Source: Sedimentisphaerales bacterium
GTDB lineage: Bacteria > Planctomycetota > Phycisphaerae > Sedimentisphaerales > Anaerobacaceae
Direction: 5' to 3'
Length of the DNA stretch: 57,898 bases
Assembly: GCA_028277585.1 (NCBI GenBank)
Contig: JANQFY010000051.1
Span: 1 to 57,898, forward strand
Part shown: piece by piece, positions 10,164-18,189 of the stretch
Numbering within the stretch: the first letter of the stretch is position 1
How the letters are laid out: the number at the start of each line of letters is the position of its first letter
Notes under the pieces: generated by a model
Databases searched by the model: none
The model's input: only the letters and a program-made list of their open reading frames with translations
Told to the model about the DNA's origin: nothing
Position numbers and translations under genes: made by a program

Positions 10164-10907
10164 CTACAACGGCAGGACCTTGGCCATCCAATGGGTCATT
10201 TCTTTCATGTAGCCGTTCACGAAGGGCAAGAAGGCGCCCGCCATGATCAGGCCCAGACCGAGCCGCACGGGCATGCTGATGAAGAGGATGTTCATCTCCG
10301 GGACCAGCCGCGCCAGCAGGGCCAGCGCCACCATGAGCACCATGAACGCCGCCAGCATCGGGGCCGCCAGACGCAGTCCGGCGATCAACATGGCGGAACT
10401 GGCGGTGATCACGCCGCTGGTCATGGTCTGGACTGTGGGGATGGTTCCCGGAGGGAAGGCGGCGTAACTCTTCGAGAGGATCAGCAGAAACATATGATGC
10501 CCATTGGCGCCCAGAAAGAGGAGGATGAAGAGCATCTCCAGCAGGCTGCCGAGGGGCCGTGCGTTTTCACCGGTCATCGGATCCAGCACGTTCGCCATGG
10601 TCATGCCCATCTGTCGCTCGATGATCTGGCCGCTGAGTTTCACAACGGAGAAAAGCACCGAGACGATCAGTCCCAGCGCCAGACCGTAGGTCGCCTCACT
10701 GGCCAGCAGCAGGACCGCCTTGACCGTCGAGACCTGCGCCACGTCGATCGATACCGGCGCGATAAAGGCGAAGAAAAATGACAGCAGCACGGTTGCGGCC
10801 ACCTTGACCCGTATGGGAATGGCGCGCCAACCGAAGACCGGAAGGATGAGGAAGAACCCGGATATACGGGTCAGCACGAGCGTGAAGGCGAGCAGGGACT
10901 CAAGCAT
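10164..10907 (-). CDS. fliR: Flagellar type III export protein FliR
   Basis: FliR is part of the FliPQR export-gate core in the flagellar basal body. I chose the ATG at 10907 (MLESLLAFTLVLTRISGFF), giving 247 residues. A longer open frame to 11015 overlaps most of fliQ, adds a cysteine- and arginine-rich leader unlike any FliR, and should be rejected. About six hydrophobic segments are visible, with the family pattern FLILPVFGWRAIPIRVKV near the N-terminus. It starts 13 bases after the fliQ stop and precedes flhB, the conserved fliPQR-flhB order. Confidence 0.94.
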   Translation of the reverse strand: MLESLLAFTLVLTRISGFFLILPVFGWRAIPIRVKVAATVLLSFFFAFIAPVSIDVAQVSTVKAVLLLASEATYGLALGLIVSVLFSVVKLSGQIIERQMGMTMANVLDPMTGENARPLGSLLEMLFILLFLGANGHHMFLLILSKSYAAFPPGTIPTVQTMTSGVITASSAMLIAGLRLAAPMLAAFMVLMVALALLARLVPEMNILFISMPVRLGLGLIMAGAFLPFVNGYMKEMTHWMAKVLPL

Positions 10908-10920
10908 CTCGGTTCCAGGA

Positions 10921-11190
10921 TCAGTACTTGATGTTCTCGATCTGGGCGAAGATCTCGGTGGTGAATCTGAGCAACACCTGCAGCATCCAGCTTCCGAATA
11001 GAAGCGTAACGACACTGACGGCCAGGAGTTTGGGCACGATGGTCAGGGTCATGTCGCGAATGGAGGTCACCGCCTGCAGCAGCGTCACCGTCACGCCGAC
11101 CACCATGCATGTGATCAGAATAGGGGCCGACAGGAGCAGGGCGGTCTCCAGTGTGTGGCGGCCCAGATAGAGTACGTAGCTACTGTCCAT
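10921..11190 (-). CDS. fliQ: Flagellar type III export protein FliQ
   Basis: Small integral membrane subunit of the FliPQR export gate. The 89-residue length is exactly typical. Two hydrophobic hairpin segments are present (about 14-40 and 52-75), with the family motif VTLLQAVTSIRDMTLTIVPK in the polar loop. It lies between fliP and fliR in the standard order. Confidence 0.96.
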   Translation of the reverse strand: MDSSYVLYLGRHTLETALLLSAPILITCMVVGVTVTLLQAVTSIRDMTLTIVPKLLAVSVVTLLFGSWMLQVLLRFTTEIFAQIENIKY

Positions 11191-11246
11191 TCTTGTTATT
11201 CCTCTCGGTCAAAAAGGCCTGTCTTCCATCGCTGCCGAGCGAGCCG

Positions 11247-12089
11247 CTATCTGAACCCCAGGCTCAAACTCTTGGCCAGCAGGCCCCATCCGTCCACCAG
11301 AATGAACAGAATGAGCTTGAATGGGAGCGAGATCATCACCGGGGGAAGCATCATCATACCCGCGCTGAGCAGGACGCTGGCGATCACCATGTCGATCAAC
11401 AGGAAGGGGATGAAGAGCAGGCAGCCGATTTCGAAGGCCGTGCGAAACTCGCTGATGATGAACGCCGGGATCAGGATGTGCATGGGGACATCCATCGGGG
11501 TGGCCGGCGGGGCGACTTTGGCCATCTGAACGAACAGGGCCAAATCCGCCTTACGGCTCTGGCGCAACATGAATTCCTTGATGCAATCGGTGGTCTTCTC
11601 GATGGCCGCGCCGAAGCCGATTTCGTCAGCCAGGTAGGGCTGGATCGCCTCCGTGTTGACCTTCGAGTACGTCGGCGCCATGGTGAAGAGCGTCAGGAAC
11701 ATGGCCAGGCCAATGATGGCGACCGTCGGTGGGATACTCTGCGTACTCAGAGCCCGGCGCACAAAGGACAACACGATGACGATCCGAGTAAAGGACGTCA
11801 TCATCACCATCAGACTCGGGAGGATCGCCAGGCCGCCGAAGATGATGACGAGCTTAAGCGGTGTGGACCAGTCCTTCTTCTCGGCGTTCTCAGCCGTTGC
11901 CTTGTCCAGGACCGTCACGAGGTCGTTGATGCTGGGGACGTTCTCCGTGGCCGGGGCGCCAGCCTCGTTCATGCCGATCTCGGGCAGTTTCGGAGGGGTG
12001 ATTGTCGTGTTCATCTGGCCGAACGCCAGGGATGCCGAGCACAACAGGATCAGGCTGGAGGCGATGAGTGATTTTGGCATTGTGGGCAT
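11247..12089 (-). CDS. fliP: Flagellar type III export protein FliP
   Basis: FliP forms the pentameric core of the flagellar export gate. The product has 280 residues and a cleavable signal-like segment (about 6-25, ending near SLAFGQ), as in many FliP proteins. Hydrophobic segments lie near 80-100, 120-140, 215-240 and 250-275. The family signature FTRIVIVLSFVRRALSTQ is present. A polar insert of about 50 residues separates the signal peptide from the first conserved helix. It follows fliO with a 1-base gap, so the two are probably translationally coupled. Confidence 0.96.
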   Translation of the reverse strand: MPTMPKSLIASSLILLCSASLAFGQMNTTITPPKLPEIGMNEAGAPATENVPSINDLVTVLDKATAENAEKKDWSTPLKLVIIFGGLAILPSLMVMMTSFTRIVIVLSFVRRALSTQSIPPTVAIIGLAMFLTLFTMAPTYSKVNTEAIQPYLADEIGFGAAIEKTTDCIKEFMLRQSRKADLALFVQMAKVAPPATPMDVPMHILIPAFIISEFRTAFEIGCLLFIPFLLIDMVIASVLLSAGMMMLPPVMISLPFKLILFILVDGWGLLAKSLSLGFR

Positions 12090-12090
12090 T

Positions 12091-12573
12091 CTACTGGCTC
12101 ACCGTAGGATCAGTTTCTTGTTTGGGTAGTTCCAACCAGGCGTCGCCGACATGAGCCAGCGTCGCGATGCTCTCATTCGTGCTGCCGATCAGCAATTTCT
12201 GGCTGCCGATCTGCACGAGGTGGAGGGCCTTGCGTGGACCGAGATAAGTCGTTTCCACGACGCGAATCTCCTTGCCCGCCGCGCGGGTGACTCGGGGCAG
12301 CACCTTCTTCGAAAGGTACAGTGCTCCCACGGCCAGGCCGACGACCAGCAGTACAGAGAGCATCATCTGGACGAACAGCTCCTTGCTGCCCAGACTCAGA
12401 TCCGAGCCCTTTCCGAGATTGGGATCGTCGAGGAACGATCCCTTCGACTCGGGTGCCGGACTTTCATCGGCGTTCGGGTCATTGGGTTCGGCTCCCGGGC
12501 CGACTGCTGCGCTGCTAAGCAGCAACAGGATCGCCAGAATGACTACTTTCTTACTTCGCTTGCTCACATCCAC
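12091..12573 (-). CDS. fliO: Flagellar biosynthesis protein FliO
   Basis: FliO is a small bitopic membrane protein that helps assemble the FliP complex. The 160-residue product has an N-terminal hydrophobic segment (about 8-25, possibly a signal peptide), an acidic Pro/Asn/Glu-rich stretch, and a second membrane segment (about 68-90). A cytoplasmic domain follows, with the FliO-type pattern RVVETTYLGPRKALHLVQIG. Sequence conservation in this family is low, so position directly before fliPQR is strong supporting evidence. About 170 bases separate it from the upstream motB-like gene, and I see no gene in that gap. Confidence 0.88.
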   Translation of the reverse strand: MDVSKRSKKVVILAILLLLSSAAVGPGAEPNDPNADESPAPESKGSFLDDPNLGKGSDLSLGSKELFVQMMLSVLLVVGLAVGALYLSKKVLPRVTRAAGKEIRVVETTYLGPRKALHLVQIGSQKLLIGSTNESIATLAHVGDAWLELPKQETDPTVSQ

Positions 12574-12744
12574 CTCAGCGGTTCACCCGGGGCAGTTCGA
12601 ACGTACATACAGTTTCGTTGATTAGGGCTGCAAACGGCGTGCCGGAACGCCAAAAGCGTCCTCTCTGCTTTCACAGACGGGGAGCGGCCAAGCGGGATGG
12701 CTGAAGAATGGTCAGGGTGTTGAGAAACTGGACAGATGGACGAC

Positions 12745-13506
12745 TTAGCCGCCCGATCGCAGAGTGGCGATCAGTATTTGCGATTCGCCCGGATCGGGCC
12801 GATCCTGACCGGCCCATCGGCCTCCGGGACCGGCGCCCCACCAGTGGACACGCCATTCGGAGGTCGGCGTCTGACCGGCGGCGCCAAAGCCGCCCTGGTT
12901 AAGTTGACTCTGCATGAATTCAGCGGCTGCCTGGGCCCGTTTGGCCGACAGGACCCACTGCCTCCTGGCAGTTGCCTCATCACCTGCCAGACCCAGCACA
13001 TAGAGCGTGCATGCCTCGGCGGCTAGATTCTGCTTCAGGTCGACACAGTATTCGGACAGGTATTTCTGGGCCGCAGCATCGAGTCGGGCTTGCCCGGCGC
13101 CGAATCGTACGTTGGTGATCGAGAAATGCAAGCGCTGACCAACCAACTGAGAGGGCAGTGTGGTCATGGTCTTGTTCAGGCTGTCAAAGATGCGACGGAG
13201 TTCATCTCTGTACTCATCAAGCGTCCGGTCGTCCGACGTGTTGGGGTCCGATGTGCGATATTTGGTTTTGGGCGCCGCGAAATCGATCGAGGAGGGCGAA
13301 CCCAGCAGATTGCCCAGCCCGCAGTATCGAATGGACCGGAAGAAGGAGTCGCGGCCCTGATTGAACAGTTCCGGGTCCTGAACGTTGGCCAGCGTTAGAA
13401 GCAGGACGAAGAAGGTCAACAGGAGCGTGACCATGTCCGAGAAGGTGACGATATACGCCGGTACCTTCTGCTTCTCTTCCTCGGGGCCCGATTTCCGCTC
13501 TTTCAA
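12745..13506 (-). CDS. Second MotB-type stator protein, TTG start
   Basis: A MotB/PomB family stator subunit of 253 residues. It has one N-terminal membrane helix with the proton- or sodium-binding aspartate (VTFSDMVTLLLTFFVLLL, about 20-40). The C-terminal domain is OmpA-like, with the helix LSAKRAQAAAEFM expected of the peptidoglycan-binding fold. The start codon is TTG at 13506, overlapping the stop of the preceding motB gene. The only nearby ATG lies inside the membrane helix, so the TTG is well supported. It may form mixed stators with the other MotB and the single MotA. Assignment as a second MotB rather than an accessory protein is an inference. Confidence 0.85.
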   Translation of the reverse strand: MKERKSGPEEEKQKVPAYIVTFSDMVTLLLTFFVLLLTLANVQDPELFNQGRDSFFRSIRYCGLGNLLGSPSSIDFAAPKTKYRTSDPNTSDDRTLDEYRDELRRIFDSLNKTMTTLPSQLVGQRLHFSITNVRFGAGQARLDAAAQKYLSEYCVDLKQNLAAEACTLYVLGLAGDEATARRQWVLSAKRAQAAAEFMQSQLNQGGFGAAGQTPTSEWRVHWWGAGPGGRWAGQDRPDPGESQILIATLRSGG

Positions 13507-14204
13507 TTGTACGTGCTCCGTTCCAGAATGACGATCTCGAGCACGCGCTTCGCTCTGGATCCCGAGGCCATGATCCCGCTTTGACGCAGTGTCTTGATGT
13601 CCGTTGTCCCGGACGAGGAGATGCTGAAGCGGGTCCGCTCGATTTCCTGGTTGGCCAGGAACTGAGCCACGATCCAGGCGCGCGTCAGCCCGATCTCACT
13701 GGCGGTGTTTCCTTCTTGAATCGGATGCTCGGTGATGACGACCCGATTCGGGACGGCCTTGAGCAGGACGCCCAGGTCGGTCAGCATCTGACGGCCATCC
13801 ACGGACATGCGCGTCCCCATCCCCAGGAAGATCTTGTTCGAGGGGACGAGAAAGACCTTCTGGTTTTGGAAATCCATGAAGTCGAGGTCGGTGTTGGGGT
13901 TCGATTCGTACTGGCCGTCAATGGTTGGCGACTCACTGCCGACGTCCGGGTCCTTCTCGTACATGATGCGGGGCACCAGTTCGAAGGCCTCGGTGCTCGT
14001 TTTCTGTCGCAGGCCGATCGAAGAGAGCCCGTCCGAGAAGGCCGATTCCATCTTGGGAAAGACCTTGTCGTCGAACGACGAGAAGCTCAGGAGCAGGACG
14101 AAAAAGGTCAGAAGGAGGGTCATACAGTCACTGAAGGTGACCATCCATTCTGGTGCACCGGGATCATCATCCGGAGGTGGACCCTTTTTGGCTTTCGGGG
14201 GCAT
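13503..14204 (-). CDS. motB: Flagellar motor stator protein MotB
   Basis: MotB pairs with MotA to form the ion-conducting stator anchored to peptidoglycan. The 233-residue product has the usual basic N-terminus (MPPKAKKG), then PEWMVTFSDCMTLLLTFFVL with the conserved ion-binding Asp. A C-terminal OmpA-like domain follows (about 130-230). The peptidoglycan-binding signature is degenerate: the usual GHTD region reads TEHPIQEG, although the following LTRAWIVAQFL helix is recognisable. The start overlaps the motA stop by one base (TGATG) and the end overlaps the next motB-type gene, so translation is probably coupled. Confidence 0.9.
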   Translation of the reverse strand: MPPKAKKGPPPDDDPGAPEWMVTFSDCMTLLLTFFVLLLSFSSFDDKVFPKMESAFSDGLSSIGLRQKTSTEAFELVPRIMYEKDPDVGSESPTIDGQYESNPNTDLDFMDFQNQKVFLVPSNKIFLGMGTRMSVDGRQMLTDLGVLLKAVPNRVVITEHPIQEGNTASEIGLTRAWIVAQFLANQEIERTRFSISSSGTTDIKTLRQSGIMASGSRAKRVLEIVILERSTYN

Positions 14205-14974
14205 CAGACGGTCGCCTTGACTTCCTCACGTCGGCCGTGAGAGACAAATGCTTGCATGCGTTCCTTGACCAGGGTGGGATTGTCGCCCTGGGCGATGGCC
14301 GAGACGCCTTCGAGAATCATCTCCATCGCGATCGATTCTTCCTTCGAATAGATACCGAGTTTGCCCGCCAGGGGGATGAAGATCAGGTTCGCGACGAACG
14401 CTCCATAGAACGTCGTCAGAAGGGCCACGGCCATACCGGAGCCGATGTCCTCAGGTGAACTGAGGTTTTGGAGCATCTGGACCAGACCGATGAGCGTTCC
14501 GATCATGCCGAAGGCCGGGGCGGCCGCACCCATGAATTCCAGGATCTTCTTGCCGCCTGCGTGGCGCTCCTGCAGGTACTGAATTTCCGGGTCGAGCAGA
14601 TCGCGAATCGCTTCGGCGTCCTGGCCGTCCACCAGCAGTTGCAGGCCCTTAGCGAAGAAGTGGTCATTGAGTTTGCCGATCTCCGGTTCCAGAGCCAGTG
14701 TGCCGTCGCGTCGGTTGATCGCCGCGAAGTTGACCATCTGCTGCACCAGTTCCGATTGCGGGGAGATCTTGGTGATCAGCGTCTTCTTGATGATCGAGAA
14801 GATGCTCAGGAATTGGGGCAAAGAGAAGTGAATCAGGGTTGCGCAGATCATGCCTCCGACCGTAATACACAGCGAGGGGATGTGTAGAAACATGGCGGCG
14901 CCGCCGCCCATGATGATCGATCCGACGACGACACTGAAACCCAGCAGGATTCCTATGATTGTTGCGATGTCCAT
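14204..14974 (-). CDS. motA: Flagellar motor stator protein MotA
   Basis: MotA is the five-subunit ring of the stator that engages FliG. The 256-residue product has four hydrophobic segments (about 5-25, 30-50, 148-170, 180-200) around a large cytoplasmic loop. The family signature GMIGTLIGLVQMLQNL lies near 155-170, with MAVALLTTFYGAFVANLIF after it. It is the only MotA visible and is coupled to two MotB-type genes. The MotE-like gene ends 4 bases upstream of its start. Confidence 0.95.
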   Translation of the reverse strand: MDIATIIGILLGFSVVVGSIIMGGGAAMFLHIPSLCITVGGMICATLIHFSLPQFLSIFSIIKKTLITKISPQSELVQQMVNFAAINRRDGTLALEPEIGKLNDHFFAKGLQLLVDGQDAEAIRDLLDPEIQYLQERHAGGKKILEFMGAAAPAFGMIGTLIGLVQMLQNLSSPEDIGSGMAVALLTTFYGAFVANLIFIPLAGKLGIYSKEESIAMEMILEGVSAIAQGDNPTLVKERMQAFVSHGRREEVKATV

Positions 14975-14978
14975 GGAC

Positions 14979-15698
14979 TTATCTACCCTCTGTGACCTGT
15001 TTCAGTTTCTGACAGAGCAGCGCGGCCAGCGCCGGTTCGGTGGTCACCAACTCGGCCAGGACCTCGGCCTTGGTTCGGCTCTGCATGAAATGAAGGATCT
15101 TCACCGCGTCATCCATATTGGCGCCGCGATTGGCCCCGTTCTGCGATTGGCCCATGGCCATGCTGGTCAGAATCTCGCTGGCGCGGTTGGCCTCCATGGT
15201 GTCGTAGGCGGCGGCAATCGCCATCAGGTTGCCCTTTTCCGCCTGGTCGACCTCGACGCGCGCCTTCATCAGCAGATCGCGTTCGCTCTTGAGGTTGGCG
15301 ACCGTTGCCGCCAGATCCACACGCAGATTGTTGAGGGCTTCGATATCCTTCTTCAGCGTTTGCTGGGCAACGAGCAGCCGTTGTTTGCCCTTCTCCAGAC
15401 TATCGAGTTTCGTGTCGTATTCCTGGATCTTCTCACGCACCTCGTAGATCAGCTCTTTGAGCTGCTCTTCGGTCATGGCGCGAGCGCTCGTGCTGCTGCC
15501 GCCTGCCGTCGGGGAAGCGGTCAGGATATCACGCGCTCCGTTGCCGGCCGCAGCCGCGGCGCCGGTTTGACCGTCTGCTTCGGTCCCCGACGCTCCCTCC
15601 GCAGTCGCGGGGGGGCGGGTCAACCAGCCCGTGGCAAAGGCGCCGGCAAAGCCGAGGACGCCCACGGCAACTGTGATGAGAAGAACTTTCTTATTCAC
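14979..15698 (-). CDS. MotE-like flagellar membrane protein
   Basis: A 239-residue protein with one N-terminal membrane helix (about 4-27), an Ala/Gly/Thr-rich linker, a long charged coiled coil (about 78-150), and a C-terminal helical domain (about 160-238) resembling the MgtE N-domain/FliG-like fold. This architecture and its position between fliJ and motA match the MotE/YlxF-type proteins found in flagellar operons. Those proteins are thought to act on stator or motor assembly. I do not see enough conserved sequence for a firm gene name. Confidence 0.65.
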   Translation of the reverse strand: MNKKVLLITVAVGVLGFAGAFATGWLTRPPATAEGASGTEADGQTGAAAAAGNGARDILTASPTAGGSSTSARAMTEEQLKELIYEVREKIQEYDTKLDSLEKGKQRLLVAQQTLKKDIEALNNLRVDLAATVANLKSERDLLMKARVEVDQAEKGNLMAIAAAYDTMEANRASEILTSMAMGQSQNGANRGANMDDAVKILHFMQSRTKAEVLAELVTTEPALAALLCQKLKQVTEGR

Positions 15699-15757
15699 TG
15701 GTCAAACTCCCAACTGATCCGGTCAAGAACAGTCATGCTTCGATGCGACACACGGCG

Positions 15758-16210
15758 TTACCGACCCACACTCCCGACGCGGGCGAAGGCGACGGAAGCC
15801 CGATCGTCCATTTCCTTCTGTTCAAGCTTCTCCTGCTCCCGGAAGAATTGCTCCTTGGCTTCATCCCGCAACTTCTCCAGGCCCTCGCGGAATCGCTTGG
15901 CCGCCAGGACCTCAGCGGTCTTCTCTTTGCGGGCGGCTTCCAGGTCGTGGATTTCCTTCTTCAATCCTTCGATGATCTGGTCGTTCGTTCTGACCGTCTT
16001 TAAGAAGAACTCTTGCGTTTCCAGACGCCCTGGAGACCGATCCTGGCTGAGCTTCTTCATCAACTCGCGGAGCGTCTGCTGGCGCACCAACAGTTCGCTC
16101 TGCTTCTGAGCCAGAGTCTCTGTCACGCGGAACAATTCCATTTGTTTGAATTGCTCTTCCTTGGACTTGATATCCAGGACTTTTTGTAGACGCCATACGA
16201 ATCGTTTCAT
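15758..16210 (-). CDS. fliJ: Flagellar export chaperone FliJ
   Basis: FliJ is the coiled-coil stalk protein that links the FliI ATPase ring to FlhA in the export apparatus. The 150-residue product starts with the typical FKF-like pattern (MKRFVWRLQKVLDIKSKEE). It is almost entirely alpha-helical with heptads throughout. Length is standard (about 147). It directly follows fliI, with a 13-base gap. Confidence 0.88.
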   Translation of the reverse strand: MKRFVWRLQKVLDIKSKEEQFKQMELFRVTETLAQKQSELLVRQQTLRELMKKLSQDRSPGRLETQEFFLKTVRTNDQIIEGLKKEIHDLEAARKEKTAEVLAAKRFREGLEKLRDEAKEQFFREQEKLEQKEMDDRASVAFARVGSVGR

Positions 16211-16223
16211 CTGTCATTCGGCC

Positions 16224-17579
16224 TTAAGTCGGGACGCTCAACAATTGGTCCCACGATTGGGTGATGGCCGTCAACTGTTGCACCGTATCCTCAAAGGAGG
16301 TCTTCTGACGCACCGATTGCACGAGAAAAGCGTTGATCCGATCAATCAGGCTGATGGCGCCGTCAATCCGTCGGTTGCTGCCCGGTGAGAAGGCCCCGAT
16401 ATTGATCAAGTCTTCGGCGTCGGCGTACGTGGCGTAGATCTCTCTGAGCTTCTGAGCGGCGACGCGATGCTCCTCGCTCACGACCGCCGACATCAGTCGA
16501 CTGACGCTGTGCAGGATATCCACGGCCGGGTAGTGTCCCCGGCCGGCCAATTTCCGCGATAGAACGATGTGCCCGTCCAGGAGGCTCCGCGCGCTGTCGG
16601 CAACCGGATCGGTGAGATCGTCGTTCTCGACCAGGACGGTCAGGATCCCTGTGATACTGGCTCTGTCGGAGCAGCCCAAACGCTCGATCAGGCGGGGCAT
16701 GAGGGAGAAGACGCTCGGGCAATAGCCTTTGGTCGTCGGCGGTTCTCCCGCGGCCAGGCCGATCTCGCGCTGCGCCTGTGCGAACCGGGTCAGCGAATCC
16801 ATCATAAACAGAACGTTTCGACCTCGGTCCCGGAAATACTCGGCGACCGTCACGGCGACGAAGGCCGCCTTGACGCGCTGGATGGGTGGCGTATCGGAAG
16901 TCGCGACGACGATCACGCTGCGGGCCAGACCCTCGGGGCCCAGGTTCTCCTCGAGGAACTCGCGCACCTCGCGGCCGCGTTCCCCAATCAGGGCGACGAC
17001 GTTGACAGCCGCGTCGCTGGAATTGGCGATGTCGCCCAGCAAAACGCTCTTACCCACACCGCTGCCGGCGAAGATCCCGACGCGCTGGCCCTGGGCGCAC
17101 GTCAGCATGCCGTCGATCGATCGGATGCCCAGCGCGAGCGGTCGCGTGATCTTCTCTCGGCTCAGCGGGGCGGGGCTGTCGACGTCCAGGGGCTGTCTCG
17201 TGTCTCCCTCCAGGGGGCCTTTGTTGTCGATCGGTTGGCCCAGTCCGTCCAGGACGCGCCCCAGCACGTTATCGTTGAGCATCATGTGGCGCGGCGTGGA
17301 TCGGGCCGTGACGCTGTCGCCCGGGGAGATGCCCTCAATGTGTTCGAGGGGCAGCAAGATGACGTGGTCGTTTCGGAAACCAACCGCCTCGGCCAGGACA
17401 CGACGCCCATCGCGCAGGTGAATACCGCATAGTTCGCCCAGACCGATGACCGGGCCGGCCGATTCGACGGTCGAGCCGGAGACGTGCACGACATATCCCT
17501 GGCAACCCACCAGGTCGATGGTTTGCAGCGCCGAGTGGTATTTGTCGAAATCAATACTGTAGCTGTCGAAATCGGTCAT
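16224..17579 (-). CDS. fliI: Flagellum-specific ATP synthase FliI
   Basis: FliI is the export ATPase of the flagellar type III system, related to F1-ATPase beta. The 451-residue product has a Walker A loop (FAGSGVGKSVLL, near 170-181) and a Walker B region (GRNVLFMMDSLTRFAQAQRE). The FliI-specific segment GEPPTTKGYCPSVFSLMPRL follows. Length is normal (E. coli 457). It starts 3 bases after the fliH stop. Confidence 0.97.
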   Translation of the reverse strand: MTDFDSYSIDFDKYHSALQTIDLVGCQGYVVHVSGSTVESAGPVIGLGELCGIHLRDGRRVLAEAVGFRNDHVILLPLEHIEGISPGDSVTARSTPRHMMLNDNVLGRVLDGLGQPIDNKGPLEGDTRQPLDVDSPAPLSREKITRPLALGIRSIDGMLTCAQGQRVGIFAGSGVGKSVLLGDIANSSDAAVNVVALIGERGREVREFLEENLGPEGLARSVIVVATSDTPPIQRVKAAFVAVTVAEYFRDRGRNVLFMMDSLTRFAQAQREIGLAAGEPPTTKGYCPSVFSLMPRLIERLGCSDRASITGILTVLVENDDLTDPVADSARSLLDGHIVLSRKLAGRGHYPAVDILHSVSRLMSAVVSEEHRVAAQKLREIYATYADAEDLINIGAFSPGSNRRIDGAISLIDRINAFLVQSVRQKTSFEDTVQQLTAITQSWDQLLSVPT

Positions 17580-17582
17580 GGC

Positions 17583-18185
17583 TTACTGGGCTCTCGCGAG
17601 GGCGTCGCCGATGCGATCGAGGTGTTCGGTGACGAACGATCGCACGATGCCCTTCGGTGTTTCAATCAAACAATCGGCCGGGGCAATACCCCAGTCGGCG
17701 ACCAGTTCCAGTTCCGCGAACTGACTGTCCGGATTCTCTTCCTGCAACTTCTGGCACTTCGCCAGATCTTCGGCGTTGACCCGCACCACCAGTTTCTCAC
17801 GCGTGGGCGCCTGCTTCAGCGCTTCCTCCACGATGGACTGGATTTCGTAATCGCCTTCGTCAGTCTTCCACCGGAGGATCTTGCGGGCGATCTCCACCGC
17901 GAGCTTGGCGATGTCGCCGCGGTTCTGAGCGACGGTATGCTGATGGAGATCGTTCAGTTTCTTGGCGATTCCGTTGATGGTTTCGCATAGCTGCGCCAAC
18001 GCTTGTTCCTTCTGATCGAGATCGCGTTGCCTTTGGAGTTGCTCGGCCTTCAGGGCCGCCAGTTGCTGCGCTTCGAGATGGTTCTCTGCGGGCGCCTCGG
18101 CGCCGGCCGAGCCGGGCGCAGCCGCCTCGATGACGCGGCAGGTCGCAATGGGTTGAGCCAGGCTGATGGTCAGTGTCTGCGGCAT
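17583..18185 (-). CDS. fliH: Flagellar assembly protein FliH
   Basis: FliH regulates FliI and tethers it to the C-ring. The 200-residue product has a coiled coil rich in Gln, Glu and Lys (about 35-90) followed by a V-ATPase-E-like domain (about 90-195) with EIARKILRWKTDEGDYEIQS. The 20-residue start resembles other FliH proteins only weakly. Assignment rests on this architecture and its place between fliG and fliI, 4 bases or fewer from each. Confidence 0.85.
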   Translation of the reverse strand: MPQTLTISLAQPIATCRVIEAAAPGSAGAEAPAENHLEAQQLAALKAEQLQRQRDLDQKEQALAQLCETINGIAKKLNDLHQHTVAQNRGDIAKLAVEIARKILRWKTDEGDYEIQSIVEEALKQAPTREKLVVRVNAEDLAKCQKLQEENPDSQFAELELVADWGIAPADCLIETPKGIVRSFVTEHLDRIGDALARAQ

Positions 18186-18189
18186 GACT

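Noticed and set aside
11151..12071. A 306-residue plus-strand open frame opposite fliP
   Set aside because: Low-complexity Asp/Arg/His-rich shadow of fliP.
16569..17432. A 287-residue plus-strand open frame opposite fliI
   Set aside because: Shadow of fliI, which has clear Walker motifs.
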